Assembly (NCBI RefSeq): GCF_963855985.1
Contig: NC_087111.1
Coordinates: forward strand, 2,237,001 to 2,301,000
Direction of reading: 5' to 3'
Source: Ostrinia nubilalis
Lineage: Eukaryota > Arthropoda > Insecta > Lepidoptera > Crambidae
Length of the DNA: 64,000 nt
Shown here: positions 44,110 to 55,421 of the stretch, piece after piece
How the letters are laid out: every line of letters starts with the position of its first letter
Position numbering within the stretch: the stretch's first letter is position 1
The notes under the pieces: model-generated
The model's input: the letters and a program-made list of their open reading frames with translations, nothing else
The model's database searches: none
Told to the model about the DNA's origin: nothing
Made by a program: the position numbers and the translations under genes

Positions 44110-45009
44110 TGTGACGCGCCCCGCGACGCATCGACAGCCCTAGCACCGAGCACGGAGATTTTGACAACCCTACGGCTGCGCGGCCGCACGCCGCACGGAC
44201 CGAGCTAATATAAGAGACGGCGGCGACCGCGGGCGCCTAGCATTCGCTCGGGAGCCATTGCAACAGCCAGACGTTCGCGCGCGCGTCTATCGTTCCCTCG
44301 GCTGCATTGCACAGAGTCCCTAGCGAATAGCTATCCTCATTGTTCCCACTAACCCTAACTGTTCGACTCTGGCTTGATTCGGTATCTCGATAACTCGGTC
44401 GGTGATCTAATTGTCGATTCGAGACGTTTTACCGTTGATAGCCTACCGGTTCTAATCCCTACCGAGTAGTGCATGAGATACTCATCCCCGACCTGCGGTA
44501 GCAATCCTGCTGCCACCCTTCCTGAACTTCACACCCCCTCGCCACGTAGGTCCAACGCCTTTCCCCTGTGGTCGCGCTCACCTGAGGGCTTCGGCCTCTG
44601 GCTCGAGCTAATTGGGCCACATCCTACCCCCCTAGTTATAAGTATCCAGACTAACACTCGCTAAACCTCGCACAGGGCGCCGCCCCTCTCGCGGATACGT
44701 AAACTAGTCTCGGGACGCGGATCGGGCGCGTCGCTATTCTTTTCATTGCCATTAATTAGTAATTGTGATATAACCTGTAAAGTAATTGCTCGTAATAACA
44801 ATAAACTTAGAGTCAGTGAAGTTAGAATAAGGAAACCATTGTGGAACCTGAATTATAAGTGCCATTGTGTTATTGATTGTGCGTTTCCTTGGTCGAACAT
44901 CCCTGTAGGCATCCTGGATAGGTACACATCCCTCATCGCGGAAGGCGAACTGGGACTTAGTACTAAACAGCGGGGTGTCAGACTGAGCTAGCTAAGACGC
45001 CCCGTTGCA
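44110..45009 (+). repeat. 3' LTR (900 bp)
   Basis: Starts TGTGACGCGCC and ends TTGCA, followed by AGGT (45010-45013), the right copy of the target duplication. Confidence 0.9.
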
Positions 45010-45013
45010 AGGT

Positions 45014-45980
45014 TATGTAGATATTTTTATATAACCCGCTTTACATACATTATTCCTGTTTATCTATTTAGAGTAATCATCACGTATTTGCTTAACACGT
45101 GCCGTGCTAAGAGTATATTCCTTGCGATCCTCTAGCACGATTTCAATTTCGCCGTGAGCATTTTATTACATCTTACAGCGGCCTTTATATCGCGTTCGCT
45201 GGCAACATTGCAAGAATTTTTCTGCCTTCCCTCGACAGGCTTTCAGCGTGATTGCTCGGCCGCAGTCAGGATTATAAGCTTAGAACATCTAGCATTCTTT
45301 AGGTCTTTATTAGAGCATATTATGATGGCTTTACGAATTATAGATGCGACTTTCCAATGAAAAGTGGCTAATGGCGACTGACGTAACAAAACAAAATATA
45401 ATTTGGAAAAATAAACTACACTCGAAAAAATGAGAATCAAGAGGGAAAACGTATACCGCCTTAGAGTTATATAAATTAGAAAATAAAAGAAATTATGGAA
45501 TCTATTTGAGTAATATTATAAATAGCATAAAATGAGGCAAGTATTAAACGTCAATGTATTCCTTCTCATATAAAGTGATGAAAGCATCATATTATGCTCG
45601 AATAAATAAAATAGACTTTAAACCAACAAAAGATTTAATTGAATATTCAACGCTTTTCAAGTGAAATTGAAATAAAACCTCTCCATTTTTTCCACCCAAT
45701 AAATTACAAATCAGTAATATTATAGGACGTCAGCCAACCCCATTCCCGAAAGTCCCGAATTTCGACTATCAGCAACCAACCTCAGGCGATTCTTAATTTT
45801 TGCAACACCAGTTATTACAAGTTCAACCACGATTAAAACGAGACCGTCTCTTTCATTATTACGTAGTTTAAGTGAAACAGACAGTTCATTCTGTACAGAA
45901 AATAAAACGTTGAACGCTTTTCATATAGGTGGCTTGTCTTAAGGTCTGGTAGTGTGTTTTTCATAAAGTTGGTTGGCTGT
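45014..45980 (+). other. Intron sequence, no recognised feature
   Basis: AT-rich; nothing seen. Confidence 0.45.
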
Positions 45981-45982
45981 TA

Positions 45983-46346
45983 GGCCTCAGCCTCGAATTT
46001 AGAGGGCAGCGGGGCGGCGGCGGTAGCGGCAGGATCTTTTGCGTAAAATCAAATAGAAACAGCGGCGCGGGAGCGGGCAACGAGCGGGCAGCGCACTCCT
46101 TCTTTTGCCTACAATAAATCGAGCGTTAGGAATAAATTTGAATCGAAATAAAATTGTCGCCGTTGTTCAGACATTTCGTTTGCGAATAAAAACAAATATC
46201 TCGACAACACAGCCCCGAACACAACACAACCGCTAAAGCGCCGTGCGAGCTGCCCGCTTGTTTCGAGAACGGGTGTGCGTTGCCCGCCCCGCTCCCACGC
46301 CGCCGCCGCTCCCGTGCCGCTGCCCGCTAAATTCGAGGCTGAGGCC
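45983..46346. mobile_element. GC-rich MITE, GGCCTCAGCCTCGAATTTAG ends, TTA duplication
   Basis: A 364-bp element with perfect 20-bp inverted ends, flanked by TTA (45980-45982 and 46347-46349). The arms continue with GCAGCGG/CCGCTGC and CGGCGGCGG/CCGCCGCCG sequence. Confidence 0.85.
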
Positions 46347-46436
46347 TTAAGGCCCATATTTACCCGACTGCGCTAGAAGGGGGGTTATGTTTTTTGTAAC
46401 TCACTGTTTGAGAAATATAATAATAATAATAATAAG

Positions 46437-47118
46437 CCCCGCAGGGCAGCTTTGTGGCGAGCTGTTGGTGAGTAGCGACACCACGGGGCCAGTTGTTAAC
46501 CCGAGTGCTCCCGAGAGTCGGTCAAGACCCTCGTCTTCGGCTTGCCGAAGTGGAATCCGAGAGGGTCTGCAGGACTTTCACCTCTGGCTTGCCTTAACCG
46601 GCCGGCCAGAGTGGAGCCGCTAGAGCTATATGCTCCAGGGGTGGAAGTGTTAAAGGGCATAACGCCGCGAGTAACCTCGGAGAAAGCGCAGCACACCTCT
46701 CTACACCCCTGAGCTGGCAGACGCCAATGTTGCCCCTCAGTCCGGTCTATACGACCCACGACGCCAGGGGGGGCCCATTTAGTCGCTGGCTAGTCACCGC
46801 CTGCCATTTTTTCAGACTATGAACCAGGCAGGTGACCCGTAGTCTCCATCCATAGCCCAGTAACCAGTCCATCCATCCTTCATCCATAACCCTAGTCCAT
46901 TCTCCAATAACTGCAATAGCTCCTGTGCACAGGCTGGGGCTGGTCTCTGGCTACATCCCATGATATAGTCAGAGACTAGATCCAGCATGTGCACCACTTT
47001 CACTTTTGTCGATTATTTTGCGCTTAAAACGGCCTCTACGTGTTGGATCTGTATCCCCACGCAAGCCTTATAAAGGACCGGGCCACTTTTGACCCGTGAG
47101 CTCCAAAGCGTACAAACA
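46437..47118 (-). mobile_element. Dong/R4-like LINE fragment in a TAA microsatellite
   Basis: A GC-rich block of about 680 bp lies between an ATAATAATAATAATAATAAG run (46416-46435) and another TAATAATAATAATAA run (47120-47136). On the minus strand it ends CTGCCCTGCGGGGCTTATTATT. Dong elements insert in TAA repeats; the position is the main evidence, and no RT motif is preserved. Confidence 0.45.
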
Positions 47119-47454
47119 TAATAATAATAATAATAAATCATTCTTTATTCAAGTTACTAGGACTCAGTTTGTTAATAACAATTGCACTTAAAAACTATGT
47201 TAGTTGAGTTGAAACAGATGTAAAATTGAATTTAGATTTAGAATTGAAATAAGTATTATAATAAATTATACTCATTTCAATTCCAAATCCACAAGTGTAA
47301 TAATATAAATATATAATAATAATAATATATAAAACTTAGGTTAGGTCATTATGACGTATGAGCGATGGAGACTTTAAAATCGCGAGAAGAAGTAATCGTG
47401 AACTAAAATATCACTTTCTAATGAGATTTTATTTGCCTTTTGGGTTTCATTCAA
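47119..47454 (-). repeat. TAA microsatellite and probable LINE tail
   Basis: AATCATTCTTTATTCAAGTT after the TAA run is the inverse of a common LINE 3' tail. A second ATATAATAATAATAATATA run lies at about 47311. Confidence 0.4.
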
Positions 47455-47583
47455 ACCAGTTAACCCGGCGAACTTTGCACCACCTGTATGTTTATCAGAA
47501 ATCGGTACAGTAGAGTTATTTTGGAGCATATTCAGTACGAACAAACAAACAATCAAATCTTTTCTCTTTATAATATTAGTAGT
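47455..47583 (-). repeat. Helitron-like element (GGCGAACT type)
   Basis: AACCCGGCGAACTTTGCACC, ATGTTTATCAGAAATCGGT and CTTTATAATATTAGTAG in order. Confidence 0.55.
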
Positions 47584-47689
47584 AACAAAACCTACAAAAG
47601 TAGAGCTGAATAATATATTTTCCAGAGCACGTCTCTCACACTGGGTGCGATCGTCCTCGTATAGACCCACTACAACTGTCCCACTCATG

Positions 47690-47822
47690 ACATTGACAGG
47701 GGGGCGCCACCGTCAATACCGGATCGCTGGTTCCGATTTTTGTCACGTTGGAAACAATATAGTTGAACGATGGTGGCGCACCCCTGTCAATGAGTTTGGT
47801 GGGACAGTTCAGTGTAGTTTAT
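47690..47822 (+). repeat. Dispersed repeat, GACAGGGGG...CACCGTCAATA family
   Basis: Second copy of the repeat at 37200-37335. Confidence 0.6.
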
Positions 47823-48057
47823 CTATAGCACTCGTATTTCAATTGACTGGCTTATTTACCTTCACTACAATCACGATTTGCGTTTCCAATCCTTGTCTTT
47901 TCAAGTTAGAACGAGCACTTTGCAGTTCGTCGAGTGGCTCCGGCGTTTAGTTTTATTCCTTTGCTTTTGTTTTCGAGAAGGAATTAAGTTTGTCTTTGAT
48001 CTTTGAATAAAAATAGAACTTGTAATAATTAGTGAAAAGTATTAAATCATCAGAATC

Positions 48058-48215
48058 AACATTTCAGCCACAGGTCGTCCAATACTGAACATAGGCCTCC
48101 CATAATGAATTCCACATCGCCGTAAGGAAGTCCCACGCTGCATTTTCTGACATGTGGCCTCCACTCCAGAACCATGCTGCCCCATAGGCCGTCAGTTCTG
48201 TGTTCATGCCCCCCT
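48058..48215 (-). mobile_element. RTE-type LINE 3' end, (ATG)n family, diverged
   Basis: TTTCAGCCACAGGTCGTCCA and ACTCCAGAACCATGCTGCCC; deletion of the rest of the middle. Confidence 0.75.
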
Positions 48216-49269
48216 GTCCATTGCCATTTACTATATCAATTATAATTTTATTGTATATAAAATTGTATTGGTTAGTTTATTAAGAAAACGATGTTTTTAT
48301 TCGGCGAGAGCGTATGTAAGTAGGTATGTAGTCAGTAGTTCTAAGGGCGAGATCACACACACGACTGTGCTTTATTGAAAACAGAATACTAAAACGTATA
48401 CGATAAATCGGACCTGTAAAATGGATCGCTGTGAAGTCATCTAGCCAAAATATTAAATATATTTCACATTTTCGTAACCGTATCTACATGGTTTTATTCG
48501 GTAGAGAGTAAAAGTTAAAAAAATGAGGCGGCCTTGGGAATACGTTCGCCCACACAAAATAGATCAAAACCTAGTTTCGCAGTGCTCTCTAACATTCCAA
48601 CGTTTCTAAAATAATCTGGTTTTTAGCAACAGGATTATACTCCACGACTTTTCTGAGTTTTTAAAAGCTCGCTATTAAAATTTGTTATTTTTTTGTGTAT
48701 TTAAAAGCTAAAGAGTTTGTATGTTTGGTTGGATGCGCTAATCTCAGTTACTACTGGTACAAATTGATTTCTTTTTGTGTTGGTTAGCCCATTTATCTAG
48801 GAAAGTTTTGGGTTATACATATAACATCACCCTACAGCCAATAGGGGCGTAACAGTAAGGCTTCAATCACACCAACGCGTGCAGATCGCCATCGCCGGCG
48901 CGATCATAGGCAAATGTCAGGTCGCGTGGACTGTCATGGGTCGCGCGACTTGTCATTGGCCTTTGATCGCGTATGAAGTCGCGGGCACAGCTAGTGTCTA
49001 CTCTATGCTATGCAGTTACAGATTTACACTTTACAAAACAATCAATGATCCCTTATTATTCTGTTACTTGTTGTAGCAAAATTCTCTGCAAAATTGAAGC
49101 TACACAATTGTCAGTAAATTTTCTAAAATACGCCTGCTGTAGACATTTATCCAACAGTCAGGAATTTAGTTGAATTTCAACGGATTTAAAGGCAGCGCTG
49201 CCAATTGTTTTGTTTGCAGAGCTAGGGATGGGGGTTGTAGGATTATCGATAGATTCAAAACTCGATTAA
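48216..49269 (+). other. Intron sequence, no classified feature
   Basis: A GC-rich patch with GGTCGCGTGGACTGTC and GGTCGCGCGACTTGTC at 48885-48985 may be a MITE remnant; no inverse ends found. Confidence 0.4.
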
Positions 49270-49506
49270 ATATCGTCGTCGTTTCAGCCAAATGACGTCC
49301 ACAGCTGGACAAAGGCCTCCCCCAAGGTTTTCCATAATGAACGGTCCTGCGCTACCCGCATCCAGGCTTTTCCCGCGACCTTCACCAGGTCGTCGGTCCA
49401 CCTAGTAGGAGGCCTGTCCACGCTACGTCTTCCAACCCGTGGTCGCCACTCGAGAACTTTTCTGCCCCAACGGCCATCGTTTCTACGAGCTATGTGCCCC
49501 GCCCAC
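49270..49506 (-). mobile_element. RTE-type LINE 3' end, (AACG)n family
   Basis: ATCGTCGTCGTTTCAGCC tail at left, then the inverse coding tail through CCAACCCGTGGTCGCCACTC and the GGCACATAGC end region. Longest copy of this family here. Confidence 0.8.
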
Positions 49507-49759
49507 GATTAAATATACCACCTATGTATCACATTAAAAAAAAACTCAGCAATATTTTGTCCTTTGATTTGTCTGAATATTAAAGTTCAACCAACGAAGC
49601 GGACGAAGCCTATGCTTAATATGAAAACAATTTTTGAGCCTCAATATTGACCTAAGTAGTTATGTAGCTACATTAATATTTTTAATGTTGTTATTATTTG
49701 TTGTTAGAATAGCATTAGAAAAATTTCCATCTTCGGTCTGCTTTCGACCAGGTGAGACA

Positions 49760-49815
49760 TAAAAAAACATACTTACAGTCGAACATTATAACCTCCTCTT
49801 TTTTGAAGTCGGCTA
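49760..49815 (-). repeat. Dispersed ACCGACTTCAAAAAAGGAGG motif
   Basis: CCTCCTCTTTTTTGAAGTCGG; a + strand copy lies at 57043-57066. It is the end of a common lepidopteran repeat as I recall it. Confidence 0.5.
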
Positions 49816-49903
49816 AAAAAAGATTCCCTGTGCTTTCCGATACCTAATCTTCCTACCTTAATTTATAAAATATCAGTAAGTATTTCATACACAAAATTGT
49901 TTC

Positions 49904-50038
49904 GCATCATCATCATCGTTTCAGCCACAGGTCAGAGCATAGGCCTCCCCCAATGATTAGCCGTTGAGCTAGTAGCGGCCTGCATCCAGGGCCTTCCTGC
50001 TACCTTTATGAGGTCGTCGATCTACCTTGTAGGTGGGT
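49904..50038 (-). mobile_element. RTE-type LINE 3' end, (ATG)n family
   Basis: ATCATCATCATCGTTTCAGCC tail, a deletion of ACTGCTGAAC, then inverse coding end. The sequence 50039-51202 that follows shows nothing recognised. Confidence 0.75.
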
Positions 50039-51202
50039 GGATGTGAGTTTTCAACGTATCGATATCGATAAACTCTTGCTACCCTCTCTCACATCACTAT
50101 TACCTTGTAGTGTCCGTCGAATACTAATGGGTAGGCGTTCATTACAATTAACATTTGGCTGGAGGTGAGCGTTTTGAGCAGCCAACAATTTATACAATAG
50201 CCTAGCGATAACAAAAGTGAATTCTATTGTAATTAATATTAACTTTGAACTTCAATTTCTTTGTGATTATAATTTTTCAATTGAAAAGTTGACTGTCTCA
50301 AGGACATTATGAACCTGCGACCTTCATTTGAGTAATTTTACTAGCTGATTGCTCAGACCACTTTACTGAAAAAAATTTGGAGTAATAAAACTCCATATAA
50401 AAAAGGGGCTTTTCGACCACTTTTCGACTGGTTTGCGATTATAATTTGCACTTTGTCTAGACTCTAGACCCACTGAAGGAGATCTAAAGTCTCGCTGACG
50501 TTTGACGTTACAAAAACACTCTCCTATATGCCGCTCCCATACCTCAAGCACTGACTGAGTAAGCGCTGGACTTCCAATTTGTCAATACTTTTCTTGTCCA
50601 TAATGGTAGACAAGTTTGTAAAACTAACAAAATTAAAATAGTGATTACCTATTTATAATGTTTGTATTGTAATATTGTGCTCAAACATCTATGTAGGTAG
50701 GTACTATTATTTTTTAAATAATTAGGTAAACTAAACTTTCGAGGGCAAAGCGCTTTTTACAAGCTTTTATTTAGTTTCACCTTTCCCTGTTCTGTTCTGT
50801 GTTATTTAAACAAACTTTTGAAAACTCGTATTTAAAACTAATATAAAATACCCTATATTTCATATCTTGTCCAGGAAAATAACCGTGCAGTTAAAAAAGA
50901 GAGGTTAACCTACACGTGTGAGTTTTTTCCCGGAAAAAATATTTCCTACTGGAATTCCTACGCAACTCCAAATATCTGTTCAGGGCACGTTTCGTCATAT
51001 CCGAATTCTTTTCACAAATACCAGTAATATGGTATTCGGGCAATACATACTAATGGAATTGCACAATGTAGTCAAACGAATATTAAGTGTACCTACTTTT
51101 GTATTGAGTTGTTGACACCATACAAAGGTTTAAGACATTTATTTCTCAAAATAGTAAATTCTCTTATATTGAGAAACACTGGTTAGTATATTACGCCCGT
51201 AT

Positions 51203-51350
51203 TCACAAACGATGCTTGCTTACATTAAGCAGTAAATCTAACGCACAGCGTTGAATAGAGCTCTGTGATTGGTTCGTGTGTCACCCTGTGAGTCCACGCG
51301 CACTATGAGACCTCGTTAGTATTGTTTGTGAATACGGGAGTTATTATACA
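51203..51350 (+). repeat. MITE, CCCGTATTCACAAAC family
   Basis: Complete copy: CGCCCGTATTCACAAACGAT to TTGTTTGTGAATACGGG. Confidence 0.8.
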
Positions 51351-52037
51351 CGGGGCGGCTTTAAAAAATCAAATGTGGTTATTTCTGTCATATAATTAAT
51401 ATTATATTATATATAACCTTTATAAATATGAAATTAACTATCTGTATGTTTGGGGTTGAAAAGGAGATGGAAGTTTGTATAGCATTTAAGCCAAAACCTA
51501 CCGTTAAGCGATCTAAAGTGCGCCTTTACCCTATTATTATTACAATCACGCCCAGTTTCGGCGTGAACGAGTTAGAACGATCTGTTAGGGTACCTCAAGG
51601 CTCTATTCTCGGCCCTCACTTTTAAATTGTTTCTGCAAAAGCTTTAACTTTGGCTAATGAAGTTGAGGTATGAATATTGATGATTTTAGATGAAAGCGCG
51701 ATGATTGCGGTTGAAACGGGGCTTCGCGGTTTTGGATTAAACAAGTTTTAAGGCGACCAAATTGAATTGTTTGGATTTATTGTGTCTTGTATTGATTAAA
51801 TTACAGTTTGAATGTTTCCTCTGTGGTTTTGTGGTTACAGTTGAACTTTATTGGTCTCGAATTTTCCGATGGGAAACATAAATCACAACAACAAACTACA
51901 AATTACAATTTTTAAAAGCAGCATTTGTCTAGCTAATTATTTAGGGTATTACCGACTTAAATTAACCTGATTGTCAGAAAAGGAATGATGCAATACTACG
52001 GTCTTAAATATTTGTTAGATTCCACTTTGGTTTTCCA
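51351..52037 (+). other. Intron sequence, no recognised feature
   Basis: Nothing supported. A GTACCTCAAGGCTCTATTCTCGGC stretch (about 51590) reads like VPQGSILGP, an RT motif of LINEs, so a short LINE scrap at about 51570-51625 is possible. Confidence 0.4.
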
Positions 52038-52113
52038 TTAAGGCAAGAGTGAATAGGCACTTACAGGGCAGATATGTACCATCCTAGACTGCATCTCACT
52101 TAACACCAGGTGC
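52038..52113 (+). mobile_element. LINE 3' fragment, GGCGAGAGTGAATAGGCAC type
   Basis: Near-identical to part of 37797-37912. Confidence 0.55.
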
Positions 52114-52408
52114 GATTGCGGTCAAATACATGCTTTGGTATAAGAAAAAAATAAAAAAGGGGAGGAGCTTTTTTCTTGTAGGGTCGAATCCACCCTTAGT
52201 AAAAATTTGAGTATTTATTTTCACTAATTAACATTTAACTACGCAAGGACAAATGACTGAAGAATGAGGCTTAATTTACGAACACAAAGTTCTAAAATGT
52301 GATAAAGTTAATTGTCTGCAAAGTTTTGTTTTAAGTCGGCCTGAATTGTTTTTAGAACAATGTTGTTTATTTTCATACACGCGGTTAAGTTTTAAAGTAG
52401 GTTTTAGG

Positions 52409-52557
52409 CGCTCGTATTCACAAACGATGCTTGCTTAAGTGAAGCACCCAATAGAACGCACATATTACGCAATAGAGCTCTGCAATTGGTTCGTGTATCA
52501 CCCTGTGCGTCCACGCGCACTGTGAGACCTCACAGTAATGTTTGTAAATACGGGCGT
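52409..52557 (+). repeat. MITE, CCCGTATTCACAAAC family
   Basis: Complete copy: CGCTCGTATTCACAAACGAT to TGTTTGTAAATACGGGCG. Confidence 0.8.
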
Positions 52558-52604
52558 AAGACTGCGTAGGATCAGAAGAAGACTATCATTATGGTAGATA
52601 GGCA

Positions 52605-52745
52605 CTGGAGGGAAGTCGGTCCTAAACTTCGTACTTCTTCAATTCTCTTCTGATTAATTTCGCTGTGGGTCCAATGACAGTTTACATTTTCACCAGAAAA
52701 AATTTGGCTTCACAGCTTGACCGCCAATAAAAACCCAACCACTGA
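52605..52745 (+). repeat. Unclassified dispersed repeat, as 7588-7725
   Basis: GGAGGGAAGTCG, CTTCTGATTAATTTCGC and CAGCTTGACCGCCAATAAAA in order. A short LINE scrap (CAGCAGTGGACGTCATT) follows at about 52770. Confidence 0.55.
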
Positions 52746-52812
52746 TGGCTTGGATGGATGGATTTCCAGCAGTGGACGTCATTAAAATTTGTCTGAATCG
52801 AACTACTTACTA

Positions 52813-53039
52813 ATATCTATAAAAAAGAAAGGTCAATGATCGACTGACTCATTCACTCATCACGAAATCTCAGAAACTACAAGTGCTAGGAGTCTCAAAT
52901 GTTGCACGGAACCCCCGTGCAACATTTGACCCCCCCCCCCCCCCTTTTAAAACGTAGGTGCTCGCTAAGAAGGGATTTTGCAAAATTCAACCCCTAATAG
53001 GGTAAAACGGGATCCACGCTTACGAAGTCGCGAAGTCTA
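52813..53039 (+). mobile_element. Helitron-like element, type B, diverged
   Basis: GATCGACTGACTCATTCACTC at left and GGGATCCACGCTTACGAAGT then TCTAG at right. It contains a (C)n run at 52932-52945. Confidence 0.6.
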
Positions 53040-53407
53040 GTATAGTTACCATCAGATATCATTTCCCACGATATGTACCAACACATAAATCTTATATTAC
53101 TTCCTTAGCTATAAGCTGTAGGTTAAGGCAAGTAAAAGCAAATATTTGGGCGAAGGTATTAAATAACTTTCCAGCGTTTCCTACCGATAAACATCAGGAA
53201 CTCGGGGAAAATTTGTCAAAACGACTCGAAGGAAGTTGTTTTAAATCAAGATTTGACTCCTACGTTAATGTTGATGTTGAATTTCATTTGGTAGGAAAAG
53301 TTCTGCGGTAACAAATATAAAAATACAACAAAATTGAGAATCTCTTTCTTTTTTAAAGTCCCCCACCCCTAGTTAATATTGTTGATTTAATACTTTATAA
53401 ATGGGAG
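53040..53407 (+). other. Intron sequence, no recognised feature
   Basis: AT-rich; nothing seen. Confidence 0.4.
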
Positions 53408-53546
53408 GAGGAGTGGGACCGACGACCTGATAAAGGTAGCAGGAAGGCGCTGGATGCAGGCCGCTATCAACCGTGCGATGTGGAAGTCATTGGGGAAGGC
53501 CTATGTTCAGCAGTGGACGTCCTGTGGCTGAAATGATGATGATGAA
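53408..53546 (+). mobile_element. RTE-type LINE 3' end, (ATG)n family
   Basis: GGGACCGACGACCTGATAAA to GAAATGATGATGATGAAATG. A small Helitron scrap (ATCACGCGGGCGAAGC) sits at 53661. Confidence 0.8.
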
Positions 53547-53975
53547 ATGGAAGGATGAATAAATGGATTGACGGATACATGGATTGTTACTCTCATGCAA
53601 AAACTACTGAACCAATTTTCATGAAACTTTAGTAAGTCGGCCTTTTTGTTACAAACAGAATATCACGCGGGCGAAGCTTCGGACATATTTTTGACGATTA
53701 TAAATCCACAAACCCGTATTTCATATCGTAGATTTAAAGATGTTACGTTGGAAACATGAACAGCAAATACTCGTACCTATAGTGTTGGATATTTAAACAT
53801 CGTGTGTTTCGGCCACACGATACTGAGGGCTGAGTGTGAGTTTACATGAATCGCCAGTGAGCGCGTTTGATGTAAACTCACGTAAACTCAAACTCAGTAA
53901 AAAATGTATGAAAATTTTAGTTCTTGAACGTTTCCGCTAGGGGCGCTGTACAATCCGTCATACATTTATACATTA

Positions 53976-54156
53976 CTAGCTTTCCGCCCGCGGCTTCGCC
54001 CGCGTGGAATTTTGTCTGTCACAGAAAAACTTTATCGCGCGCGTCCCTGTTTCAAAAACCGGGATAAAAACTATCCTATGTTCTTTCCCGGGACTCAAAC
54101 TATCTCTATGCCAAATTTCATCAAAATCGGTTGCGAGGTTTAAGCGGGAAAGCGTA

Positions 54157-54213
<57 letters not shown>

Positions 54214-54246
54214 GTTACTTTCGCATTTATAATATTAGTTGGGATT
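53976..54246 (-). mobile_element. Helitron-like element, type A, with long (CAGA)n
   Basis: Same sequence as 5313-5550 but with a CAGA array of about 13 units (54158-54211). Its outer edge abuts a SINE. Confidence 0.75.
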
Positions 54247-54515
54247 GTCGGCCGTTTGGTGTAGTGGTTCGAAACGGACTACAGCTATTCCGGAGGTTGC
54301 GGGTTCGATTCCCGCACAGTACAAACATTTGTGTGCATGAACATATTTGTTTGTATTGGACTGGGTGTTTTCTATGTATAATATGTATGTATTTACAAAA
54401 AAAAAGTATATAAGTATGTTTATATCCGTTGTCTAGTACCCATAGTACAAGCTTTGCTTAGTTTGGGACTAGAAGCGCAGTGTAAAATGTCCAAGGATAT
54501 TTATTTATTTTATTT
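54247..54515 (+). repeat. tRNA-headed SINE, TGTCGGCCGTTTGG family
   Basis: A box TGGTGTAGTGG, B box GGGTTCGATTCCC, shared body with 8147-8418, and an (ATTT)n tail. Confidence 0.75.
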
Positions 54516-54779
54516 ATTTAATGTCATTTTTTGACGCGCTCACTAGTGAGCGTCTAGTTTGATGTAAACTCACACTAGGCCCTCTGGCCACCAAAAAAGC
54601 GGCGTTCTTTTTTTGACGACGACGACGAATATTGATGTTATTTTGTTTTTTCTCCCATTGGAATTTTGACCACCAATATGATCGTCTTTTGTTTTTTCTT
54701 TCACTTACGACACTCGAATTTTCACGCATATATTACACAACTCGAGTTTGTAGATTGTTGTTATAATTTATTTACTAAA

Positions 54780-54966
54780 CTAGCTTTTGCCCGCGGCTTC
54801 ACCCGAGTGAAATTTTGTGCCACAGATTGGCATAAATTATAGCCTATTTATGTTAATCTGGGTTACAAATAATAATACTGTAAACTTTCAACAAAATCCG
54901 TTCAGTGGTTTTTGCGTTAAAGAGTAACAAACATCCACACAAACTTTCACCTTTATTAGTAGGATA
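54780..54966 (-). mobile_element. Helitron-like element, third type
   Basis: CTAGCTTTTGCCCGCGGCTT at left (inverse 3' end) and AACTTTCACCTTTATTAGTA at the other end. The middle (TATAGCCTATTTATGTTAAT, AAAATCCGTTCAGTGGTTTT) differs from types A and B. Confidence 0.65.
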
Positions 54967-55421
54967 GGTATAACTAGTATTTAGTTATTATAACCATGAA
55001 ACCTCGAATCACACAATATGTAACACAAGATTTAGGCCCTCATAGTGTATTTCCGTCAGGTCCCATTAGACCGCGTCAATCAAAATGATTACAAGTACAA
55101 CCCACCACCTTCCCATTAAGTATTCAAGGGTTCATTTAGAGGGTCTCTTAATATTCCCTTAATGCAAACCGAGGTAATACTATGGTAATGATCCCTCAGT
55201 TGTGGTTCTCGAGGTTGTTTTTCTTTGCAAAATTGGTGGGAAAATCGCACTTCTTTTGAAGTACTACGTACAGGCGATATCGGACTATACATTTTAGAGG
55301 CAAAAGAGCTTATATTGCAATTGGCATAAGATGTCGCAGTGTTTCGTTAGATGTGCTGTCACCTGTTTTAATGTGGTGAAATTTGGAATCTGTTGGAAAA
55401 TTCATGAAATTGAGGATATCC

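Larger units (their letters stand above)
39489..45009 (+). mobile_element. Ty3/gypsy-type LTR retrotransposon, internally deleted
   Basis: A 5.5-kb element in receptor intron 1, in the same orientation as the gene. Order: 5' LTR, primer site, one gag-protease-partial-integrase ORF, long AT-rich 3' region with two tandem-repeat arrays, polypurine tract, 3' LTR. Near-identical LTRs mean a recent insertion. It lacks reverse transcriptase, RNase H and the integrase core, so it could only have moved using enzymes from a relative. Confidence 0.9.
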
